Shown here one piece after another: positions 6,766 to 13,069 of a stretch of 13,069 bases of DNA. The position numbers and the translations under genes were made by a program. This DNA is from CAYLKS01 sp964384205 [NCBI: uncultured bacterium]. Lineage in GTDB: Bacteria; JAGOEH01. How positions within the stretch are numbered: position 1 is the first letter of the stretch; every line of letters begins with the position of its first letter. The notes below the pieces were generated by a model. It was given only the letters and a program-made list of their open reading frames with translations, searched no databases and was not told the origin of the DNA. The DNA lies in NCBI GenBank assembly GCA_964384205.1, contig CAYLKS010000072.1:1-13069 (forward strand), read 5' to 3'.

Positions 6766-8799
6766 ATGGATTATATTACTATAAATAATAAAAATGTGCC
6801 TATAACAGGTGAAGAGAAAAATCTTTTAGAGGTAATAAAAAAAGTTGGAATTGAGATCCCGACTTTTTGCTACCATTCTGAGCTTAGTGTCTATGGCGCT
6901 TGCAGAATGTGTCTCGTAGAAGATGATAAAGGGAATTTAATGACCGCATGTTCAACTAAACCTCGACCGGGGATGAAGATTAATACCCATTCTGCAAAGG
7001 TTATTAAGATAAGAAAAACAATTATTGAACTTTTATTAGCAAATTATCATCAAGATTGTACAACCTGTGGTAAAAGTGGACATTGTAAATTACAGAGCCT
7101 TGCAAATAGTCTTGGTGTAGATAAAATTAGATTTAAACCTCGCAAAGAATATGAAGAACTTGATAGAAGTTCTCTTGCCATTGTGAGAAATCCCAATAAA
7201 TGTATATTATGTGGTGATTGTGTTAGAATGTGTTCTGAAGTACAAGGCATAGGTGCTTTGGGTTTTGTTCATAGAGGTCCTAAAGTATCTGTTGCTCCTG
7301 CATTAGAGAAAAATATAGCAGATGTAGAATGTGTTAATTGTGGTCAATGTGTTGCAGTTTGCCCTACTGGTGCTATTATTGTTAATGATAATACACAAGA
7401 TGTCTGGGAAGCACTAAATAATCCTGAGAAAGTTGTTATTGCTCAAATTGCTCCTGCTGTTCGTGTTTCTATAGGTGAGGAATTTGGTGTTCCAGAAGGT
7501 GAAAATTCCCTTTATAAATCTGTTGCTGCATTAAAATTAATGGGATTTGATAAAGTTTTTGATACAGCTTTTACTGCTGATTTAACTGTTGTAGAAGAGA
7601 CTTATGAATTTCTTGAAAGATTAGAAAAAGGAGAAAGACTTCCTCAATTTACTTCATGTTGTCCTGGTTGGGTAACTTATGCTGAAAAAAATTGCCCTGA
7701 TTTATTGCCTAACCTTTCTTCTTGTAAATCTCCACAACAGATGTTTGGCTCACTGGCTAAGAAATATTACGCTAAAGAATTAGGCATTACTCCAGATAAA
7801 CTTGTTGTAGTATCTATTATGCCATGTACTGCAAAAAAATTTGAAGCAAAGAGAGAAGAATTTAAAACAAATGGTGAGTATGATGTAGATTTTGTGCTTA
7901 CAACTGTCGAGCTTGCAAGAATGATAAAAGAAATGGGAATTAATTTTAATGAATTAGAACCTGAATCTCTGGATATGCCTTTTGGTTTTTTTACTGGTGC
8001 AGGGGTAATTTTTGCAAGTAGTGGTGGAGTAGCTGAGGCCGCATTACGTCTTGCTGCAGAAAAAATAACAGGTACAACTTTTGATGCAATTGACTTTTAT
8101 GATGTAAGAGGCTTAAAAGGTATAAAAGAGGCAGCAATTACTATTGGTGAAACTACGGTAAAAGTTGCAGTGGTCTCAGGTTTGGGTAATGCTCAAAAGA
8201 TTATAGAAAAGGTTAGAAAAAATGAAGTTCAGTACGATTTGATTGAAGTTATGGCATGTCCTGGCGGATGTGTTGGCGGTGGTGGACAACCTGTGCCAAA
8301 TGATATGGAAACAAGAAAGAAAAGAGCTGAAGCTATTTATAAAATTGATGCTACAATGCCACTCAAAAAATCACAGGATAACCCTGCAATCGTTGAAATT
8401 TATAGAAAATGGTTAGATCAACCAAATAGTGAAAAAGCACATCATGCTTTACATACTAACTACATTCATAGAAAAAGGATCTCTGGTATGGAAATTTCAG
8501 ATGAAACAACCGAAAATATCAAAAAATTAGAAGTTTCAATTTGTGTTGGAACAAATTGTTATCTTAAAGGCTCTTATGATCTGATGCAAAAGCTTATTGC
8601 TCTTGCAGAAGAAAAAAATATGACAGAGCTATTAGAATTTAAAGGTACCTTTTGTATGGAAAATTGTGCTCATGGGCCTTCTGTTAAAATTGGTATTGAT
8701 AACCATAAGTATGGTGTTCAAAAAGATGAAGCAGAAGTATTTTTCAACGATGTTATTATACCAAAAATCAAATCATTAAACAAAACAACCTCTGTTTAA
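6766..8799 (+). CDS. hydA: [FeFe]-hydrogenase catalytic subunit HydA, first copy, with C-terminal [2Fe-2S] domain
   Basis: 677 residues. Clusters in order are: N-terminal [2Fe-2S] (C35, C46, C49, C62); a His/Cys [4Fe-4S] site (C98, C101, C107, with the histidine at 95 and Tyr at 94, the usual His position); two ferredoxin clusters (C146/C149/C152/C156 and C189/C192/C195/C199). The H-cluster domain is complete: TSCCPGW (proton-relay C298, ligand C299), MPCTAKKFE (C354, K357), and EVMACPGGC (M496, C498, C502). A small-subunit-like region follows (to about 566). A thioredoxin-like [2Fe-2S] domain ends the protein (C593, C598, C630, C634), as in Thermotoga maritima HydA. All features of an active cytoplasmic H2 catalyst are present. 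The RBS is AAGGGGG at 6753-6759. The gene lies between hydB and the second hydC. It differs from the second HydA by the added tail and the shifted histidine. Confidence 0.95.
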   Translation: MDYITINNKNVPITGEEKNLLEVIKKVGIEIPTFCYHSELSVYGACRMCLVEDDKGNLMTACSTKPRPGMKINTHSAKVIKIRKTIIELLLANYHQDCTTCGKSGHCKLQSLANSLGVDKIRFKPRKEYEELDRSSLAIVRNPNKCILCGDCVRMCSEVQGIGALGFVHRGPKVSVAPALEKNIADVECVNCGQCVAVCPTGAIIVNDNTQDVWEALNNPEKVVIAQIAPAVRVSIGEEFGVPEGENSLYKSVAALKLMGFDKVFDTAFTADLTVVEETYEFLERLEKGERLPQFTSCCPGWVTYAEKNCPDLLPNLSSCKSPQQMFGSLAKKYYAKELGITPDKLVVVSIMPCTAKKFEAKREEFKTNGEYDVDFVLTTVELARMIKEMGINFNELEPESLDMPFGFFTGAGVIFASSGGVAEAALRLAAEKITGTTFDAIDFYDVRGLKGIKEAAITIGETTVKVAVVSGLGNAQKIIEKVRKNEVQYDLIEVMACPGGCVGGGGQPVPNDMETRKKRAEAIYKIDATMPLKKSQDNPAIVEIYRKWLDQPNSEKAHHALHTNYIHRKRISGMEISDETTENIKKLEVSICVGTNCYLKGSYDLMQKLIALAEEKNMTELLEFKGTFCMENCAHGPSVKIGIDNHKYGVQKDEAEVFFNDVIIPKIKSLNKTTSV

Positions 8800-8806
8800 C
8801 TTTCTC

Positions 8807-8814
8807 AAAGGAGG
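8807..8814 (+). promoter_or_regulatory. Ribosome binding site for the GTG start of the second hydC
   Basis: AAAGGAGG, a near-perfect Shine-Dalgarno sequence, lies 9 bases before GTG 8824. It supports GTG as the start codon. GTG is the only non-ATG start chosen in this operon. The 24-base gap between the two trimers contains nothing else, so there is no sign of a separate promoter for the second trimer. Confidence 0.75.
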
Positions 8815-8823
8815 ATTTATATT

Positions 8824-9306
8824 GTGACTACAAAACGGATTGATCTCACTCCAATCAAAAACTTCTTTGCCGAACATCCTGGACTAAAACGCAATAATTT
8901 AATAATGATCTTGCAAAAAGTTCAGGAGCTTTACGGCTATTTACCAGAAGAAGTTATTGATTTTATCTCTGAAGAGATAAAAGTGCCAAAAGCCAAAATT
9001 TATGGTGTTGCTACTTTCTATTCTCAATTTAGATTAGAACCTCAAGGAAAATATGTAATAAATATATGTAATGGTACTGCATGCCATGTTAAAGGCGCAC
9101 CTTCTCTTGTTGATGAAGTAGAAGGAATACTTGGTATAAAATCAGGACAAACGACACCTGATGGCCTTTTTACATTAGAAACTGTCAATTGTATCGGTGC
9201 CTGTGGACTGGCTCCTGCTGTTGTAATAAATGACAAAATATACGGAAAAGTAACTCCTGAAAAGATTGCTGAATTAGTAAATCAATTAAAGGCAGGTGAA
9301 AAATGA
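8824..9306 (+). CDS. hydC: Bifurcating hydrogenase subunit HydC, second copy (NuoE-like [2Fe-2S])
   Basis: 160 residues from GTG 8824. It has the same layout as the first copy: an N-terminal helical part containing IYGVATFYSQF, then a thioredoxin-like [2Fe-2S] domain with C82 and C87 (ICNGTACHVKGA) and C123 and C127 (VNCIGACGLAP). It lacks most of the N-terminal extension of the first copy. The stop overlaps the next gene's start by four bases (ATGA), the usual sign of translational coupling. The expected partner is the HydB at 9303. Whether it can exchange with the first HydC is unknown, since the cores are similar. Confidence 0.93.
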   Translation: MTTKRIDLTPIKNFFAEHPGLKRNNLIMILQKVQELYGYLPEEVIDFISEEIKVPKAKIYGVATFYSQFRLEPQGKYVINICNGTACHVKGAPSLVDEVEGILGIKSGQTTPDGLFTLETVNCIGACGLAPAVVINDKIYGKVTPEKIAELVNQLKAGEK

Positions 9307-11225
9307 GTAAAATGGTAACTAAATGCGATGATAAGGTTATTAAAAATCCCAAAACTCCTTGCCTCAATTTTGTCCACTATGCTTTGGGATTAAAAGAACT
9401 TCAAGGAAAAGAAAAAGAAAATGCAGATTATCTTTTAGAAGTTTATAGAAAAAGACCAAAAGAAGGTTGTACATTAGTATATCTTTGTAAAGGAACAAGC
9501 TGTCTTTCATCAGGAGAAGCTACCCTAAAAGATAAATTTGATGAAATATTAGAAAAAGAAAATCTAACTGGCAAAGTTCAAATAATGGAAACAGGATGCC
9601 GCGGATTTTGTGAAATGGGACCATTAGTTGAAATTTTCCCTGCCAAAATATTCTACTGCCAGGTAAAACCAGAAGATGTTGAACGTATTGTAAAAGAAAC
9701 TATATTAGAAGGCAAAATTATAGATGATTTATTATTCGAAGGATTGGCAGATCCTGATGAAATTCCATTTTATAAAAAACAGGTAAGAAGAGTACTTGAA
9801 AATTCTGGATTAATTGATGCTGAAAATATTAATGAAGCAGTTGCAAATAATGCATATAAAGGATTGCAAAAAGCACTGGAGTTAAGACCAGAAGATGTTA
9901 TTAATGAAGTAAAAAAATCTGGATTACGCGGTCGTGGTGGTGGTGGTTTCCCTACTGGAAGAAAATGGGAGATCACACGAGCTAACAAATCTGATGTTAA
10001 ATATCTTATATGTAATGCCGATGAAGGTGATCCTGGTGCTTTCATGGATAGAAGTATATTAGAAAGTGATCCTCACAAATTAATAGAAGGAATGATAATT
10101 GCTGCGTATGCTATTGGTGCTAATTACGGTTATGTATATGTCAGAGCTGAATATCCGTTAGCAGTTCAAAGATTAACACTCGCTATTCAGCAAGCGAAAC
10201 AAGCAGGATTATTAGGAAAAAATATATTAAATTCTGGATTCGATTTTGATTTAGAAATAGTCCAGGGAGCTGGGGCTTTCGTTTGTGGCGAAGAAACAGC
10301 TCTTATTGCATCAATCGAAGGCAAAAGAGGAATGCCTTCTGTTAAGCCTCCATATCCTGCCCAAAAAGGTTTATTTGGCAAACCAACAAATGTAAATAAT
10401 GTTGAAACATTTGCAAATGTGCCTTTAATACTTAGAAATGGCGCTGATTGGTTCAAAGAAGTAGGAACAGAAAATAGCACTGGTACAAAAATTTTTGCTT
10501 TAACTGGAAAAGTAAAACATACTGGCTTAGTAGAAGTACCTATGGGAATTACAATTCGAGAAATTGTATTTGATATTGGTGGAGGTATGCCTGAAGGCAA
10601 AGAATTTAAAGCTGTTCAAACAGGAGGACCTTCCGGCGGATGTATTCCTGCTGAATATCTTGATCTTCCTATAGATTATGAATCTTTAAAAGGCATTGGC
10701 GCTATGATGGGCTCCGGCGGTCTGGTAGTGCTTGATAATGAAACTTGTATGGTAAATTTTGCAAAATTTTTCTTGACATTCACACAGGAAGAATCATGCG
10801 GTAAATGTATACCATGTCGTGAAGGAACCAAAAGAATGCTTGAAATATTAGAAAGAATAACAAAAGGGCAAGGAGAATTAGAAGACATAAATAGACTTGA
10901 AACATTAGCAACTGTAATAAAATCAACTTCTGCATGCGGACTTGGAATGTCTGCTCCAAATCCTGTATTATCAACATTAAAATATTTCAAAGAAGAATAT
11001 TTAGCTCATATTGAAGATAAAAAATGTCCTGCTGGAAGTTGTAAATACTTTATTTCATATCATATATTGCCTACCTGCCGTGGCTGTACATTATGCGCAA
11101 GAGTATGTCCTGTTAATGCAATCTCCGGAGAAAGGAAACAGGTTCATGTAATTGATCAGGATAAATGTATAAAATGTGGACAATGTTATGAAAAATGCCC
11201 ATGGAATTGCATCGCAAAAGGTTAG
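9303..11225 (+). CDS. hydB: Bifurcating hydrogenase subunit HydB, second copy (NuoF-like NADH/FMN subunit)
   Basis: 640 residues. An N-terminal extension of about 55 residues (with C8, C20 and C56) precedes the thioredoxin-like [2Fe-2S] domain (C62, C67, C99, C103). The NuoF core has GRGGGGFPTG (210-219), NADEGDPGAFMDR (238-250) and GAGAFVCGEETAL (322-334). The [4Fe-4S] ligands are C499, C502, C505 and C545. The tail has CPAGSC (C575, C580) and ferredoxin clusters C592/C595/C598/C602 and C622/C625/C628/C632, ending in CPWNCIAKG instead of the common CPxxAI. Predicted role: NADH/FMN and ferredoxin-interacting subunit of the second trimer. The core is strongly similar to the first HydB, with long identical runs around the FMN motifs, while the N terminus diverges. 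The ribosome binding site is modest (AGGTG at 9294-9298), and the start overlaps hydC by 4 bases. Confidence 0.93.
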   Translation: MSKMVTKCDDKVIKNPKTPCLNFVHYALGLKELQGKEKENADYLLEVYRKRPKEGCTLVYLCKGTSCLSSGEATLKDKFDEILEKENLTGKVQIMETGCRGFCEMGPLVEIFPAKIFYCQVKPEDVERIVKETILEGKIIDDLLFEGLADPDEIPFYKKQVRRVLENSGLIDAENINEAVANNAYKGLQKALELRPEDVINEVKKSGLRGRGGGGFPTGRKWEITRANKSDVKYLICNADEGDPGAFMDRSILESDPHKLIEGMIIAAYAIGANYGYVYVRAEYPLAVQRLTLAIQQAKQAGLLGKNILNSGFDFDLEIVQGAGAFVCGEETALIASIEGKRGMPSVKPPYPAQKGLFGKPTNVNNVETFANVPLILRNGADWFKEVGTENSTGTKIFALTGKVKHTGLVEVPMGITIREIVFDIGGGMPEGKEFKAVQTGGPSGGCIPAEYLDLPIDYESLKGIGAMMGSGGLVVLDNETCMVNFAKFFLTFTQEESCGKCIPCREGTKRMLEILERITKGQGELEDINRLETLATVIKSTSACGLGMSAPNPVLSTLKYFKEEYLAHIEDKKCPAGSCKYFISYHILPTCRGCTLCARVCPVNAISGERKQVHVIDQDKCIKCGQCYEKCPWNCIAKG

Positions 11226-11237
11226 AAGGAGATAATT

Positions 11238-12989
11238 ATGGATTTTATTAAAAAGAAAAAAGAAGTTAAAGTTACTATAGATAAAATAACTGGCTTCGTG
11301 CCTGAGGGTAGCACCATTCTTGATGCTGCTAAATTATTAGGAGTGAGGATACCCACTTTATGCTATGATGAAAGATTAAGTATTAGTGGTGCTTGTAGAT
11401 TATGCTCCGTTGAAATTAAAGGAAATCCTAACTTAGTACCAGCTTGCGCATATCCTGTATCAGATAATATGGAAGTTAGCACTCACTCACCAAAAGTTAT
11501 GCGTAGTAGAAAAACCATTATAGAATTATTACTTGCTAACCATCCACAAGATTGTCTTATTTGTGTAAGAAATGGCAATTGCCAATTACAAGACCTTGCT
11601 GCAGAATACGGCATAAGAGAATGGAGATGGTTGGGAGAAAAAAGAGAAAATCCTATTGACGATTCTTCTGTTGCTATACAAAGAAACCCAGATAAATGCA
11701 TTTTATGTGGAAAATGTGTTAAAGTTTGTAAAGAAATCCAAGGAGTTCATGCCTTAGATTTTACCAAACGTGGCTTTAATACTGTTGTTCTGCCTGCTTT
11801 TAATCATCCATTATCTGAAACTGTATGTATCCTTTGTGGTCAATGTTTATTGGCATGCCCAACTGCTGCTATAACAGATAAAAGCTATACAAAAAAAGTT
11901 AGAACTGCATTAGAAGATCCTGATATCATTTGCACAGTGCAAACAGCTCCTGCTATTAGAGCATCCATTGGGGAAGAATTTGGTATGCCAGCAGGTTCAT
12001 TATTAACAGGCAAATTGACTACTGCTTTAAAAAGAGTCGGTTTTGATTTAGTATTCGATACTGTATTCGGAGCAGATGTTGCTGTAATGGAAGAAGGACA
12101 TGAATTAATAGAAAGAATTAAAAATAATGGCCCTTTCCCAATGTTCACTTCTTGTTGCCCTGGATGGATTAAGTTTATGGAACATTTCTATCCAGAATTT
12201 ATTCCAAACATGTCATCTTGTAAATCTCCTCAACAAATAACAGGAGCTCTTACAAAAACATATATCGCTGAAAAAATGAATATCGATCCTGAAAAAATAT
12301 TTAATGTTTCCATCATGCCTTGTTCTGCTAAAAAATTTGAAATCAACCGTCCGGAAATGATGATAGATGGCAAAATAAAAGAAATAGATGCTGTATTAAC
12401 CACAAGAGAACTTGCTCGATTATTAAGAACTTATGGTATAAATTTACCTTCATTACCAGAATCTGATTATGATGATCCTTTAGGAAAAACTTCTGGCGCA
12501 GGTGTGATTTTTGGAGTAACCGGTGGAATGATGGAAGCAGCACTCCGTACAGTTGCAGATGTATTATCGGGCAAAGAATTAAAAAATATTGAATATCAAC
12601 CTCTTAGAGGATACAAAGGAATTAAAGAAGGTTCTGTCTTTATAGGTGATATGGAACTCAAATTTGCAGTTATTCATGGTTTAAGTAATGTTAGAAAAAT
12701 CTTGGATAAAATCAAATCTGGAGATTTATTTTATCACTTTATTGAAGTTATGGCATGCCCTGGCGGATGTGTTGGTGGTGGCGGACAACCTCTAACAACT
12801 GATGAAGAAATCTTGAAAAAAAGAATCGCTGCAATTTATCAAGAAGATAGAGCTAAACCTATCAGAAAAGCTCACGATAACCCTGCGATTGTTCAATTAT
12901 ATGAAGAATTCTTAGGAGAACCAATGAGTCCAAAATCTCATATATATCTGCATACCAAATATACTCCAAAAACCCCAAAAGGAATTTAA
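11238..12989 (+). CDS. hydA: [FeFe]-hydrogenase catalytic subunit HydA, second copy, without C-terminal [2Fe-2S] domain
   Basis: 583 residues. N-terminal [2Fe-2S] (C42, C53, C56, C70); canonical His/Cys [4Fe-4S] site in NHPQDCLICVRNGNC (H102, C106, C109, C115); two ferredoxin clusters (C154/C157/C160/C164 and C197/C200/C203/C207). The H-cluster domain is intact: TSCCPGW (C306, C307), MPCSAKKFE (C362, K365) and EVMACPGGC (M505, C507, C511). The small-subunit-like end contains AHDNPAIVQLYEEF, and the protein stops at about the point where the first HydA continues into its extra thioredoxin-like domain. It should be an active H2-evolving or H2-oxidising subunit of the second trimer. AAGGAG at 11226-11231 is 6 bases before ATG 11238. 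Last gene of the operon. The length resembles the shorter HydA subunits of several bifurcating enzymes; absence of the tail is a natural variant, not a visible truncation. Confidence 0.95.
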   Translation: MDFIKKKKEVKVTIDKITGFVPEGSTILDAAKLLGVRIPTLCYDERLSISGACRLCSVEIKGNPNLVPACAYPVSDNMEVSTHSPKVMRSRKTIIELLLANHPQDCLICVRNGNCQLQDLAAEYGIREWRWLGEKRENPIDDSSVAIQRNPDKCILCGKCVKVCKEIQGVHALDFTKRGFNTVVLPAFNHPLSETVCILCGQCLLACPTAAITDKSYTKKVRTALEDPDIICTVQTAPAIRASIGEEFGMPAGSLLTGKLTTALKRVGFDLVFDTVFGADVAVMEEGHELIERIKNNGPFPMFTSCCPGWIKFMEHFYPEFIPNMSSCKSPQQITGALTKTYIAEKMNIDPEKIFNVSIMPCSAKKFEINRPEMMIDGKIKEIDAVLTTRELARLLRTYGINLPSLPESDYDDPLGKTSGAGVIFGVTGGMMEAALRTVADVLSGKELKNIEYQPLRGYKGIKEGSVFIGDMELKFAVIHGLSNVRKILDKIKSGDLFYHFIEVMACPGGCVGGGGQPLTTDEEILKKRIAAIYQEDRAKPIRKAHDNPAIVQLYEEFLGEPMSPKSHIYLHTKYTPKTPKGI

Positions 12990-13028
12990 AAAATCTCTCC
13001 CCCTCATTTTTTCACAACCCCCTTCTTA

Positions 13029-13061
13029 AAGCCCCTGAGAGGTTCAAACCTCCAGGGGCTT
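13029..13061 (+). terminator. Terminator hairpin at the end of the hydrogenase operon
   Basis: AAGCCCCTG (13029-13037) pairs with CAGGGGCTT (13053-13061). Inside, after one bulged A, GAGGT pairs with ACCTC around a loop of about four bases. This is a stable GC-rich stem about 40 bases after the last stop codon. The downstream U-tract is poor (TACTTATT) and runs to the window edge, so the element could be an imperfect intrinsic terminator or one acting on both strands. Confidence 0.7.
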
Positions 13062-13069
13062 ACTTATTG

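Noticed and set aside
8800-8823. Possible separate promoter for the second trimer
   Set aside because: The gap is 24 bases and is filled by a ribosome binding site; no -35/-10 pair is visible.
12988-13012. Inverted repeat AAAAAAT ... ATTTTTT just after the last stop codon as a terminator
   Set aside because: The stem is only A-T pairs around an 11-base loop and would be weak. The GC-rich hairpin at 13029-13061 is the better candidate.
13000-13028. C-rich tract that on the minus strand looks like a Shine-Dalgarno sequence (AAGAAGGGGG) before an ATG
   Set aside because: The minus-strand frame that follows is short and runs antisense into hydA with no recognisable product.
1-13069. CRISPR array, tRNA or rRNA genes, prophage or defence genes
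   Set aside because: No direct repeat array, cloverleaf or rRNA-like sequence was seen, and all confident genes belong to chemotaxis or hydrogen metabolism.

Overview
The window is AT-rich DNA (GC roughly one third, by eye) from a strictly anaerobic, fermentative bacterium. Strong AGGAGG-type ribosome binding sites, a sigma-A promoter with a Rex-type operator, AT-ending codons and the hydrogenase gene complement suggest a low-GC Firmicute (Clostridia, Thermoanaerobacterales or Halanaerobiales type). I cannot fix the genus from the sequence.

Layout. Positions 3-344 hold the C-terminal end of a methyl-accepting chemotaxis protein running in from the left edge. Positions 347 to about 808 hold what reads as a decayed minus-strand gene of unknown family, with several stops and at least two frame changes. 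Positions 809-1134 are almost pure A/T and carry no convincing gene. From 1135 to the end lies one co-directional hydrogenase operon of nine genes, driven by a TTGACA-17-TAATAT promoter. An 18-base Rex-like operator sits on its transcription start region, and a GC-rich hairpin at 13029-13061 closes it.

Operon genes, in order: a small thioredoxin-like [2Fe-2S] ferredoxin (1200); a group C 'sensory' [FeFe]-hydrogenase with a PAS domain, HydS-like (1475); a SpoIIE/PP2C-type Ser/Thr phosphatase (3186); a first electron-bifurcating hydrogenase trimer HydC-HydB-HydA (4364, 4875, 6766); and a second, paralogous trimer HydC-HydB-HydA (8824, 9303, 11238). Genes are separated by 25 bases or less or overlap by 4-8 bases, and each has a Shine-Dalgarno sequence, so one polycistronic transcript is likely.

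How it works together (inference from known families): each trimer should couple NADH and reduced ferredoxin oxidation to H2 evolution, or the reverse. HydC and HydB form the NADH/FMN flavoprotein part and HydA carries the H-cluster. The Rex site would switch the operon on when NADH/NAD+ is high. The HydS-like protein and its neighbouring phosphatase would add a second, H2- or redox-dependent layer of control. The most distinctive points are two complete trimers in tandem behind one sensor module, domain differences between the two HydA paralogs, and ligand substitutions in the HydS-like protein and in the first HydA.
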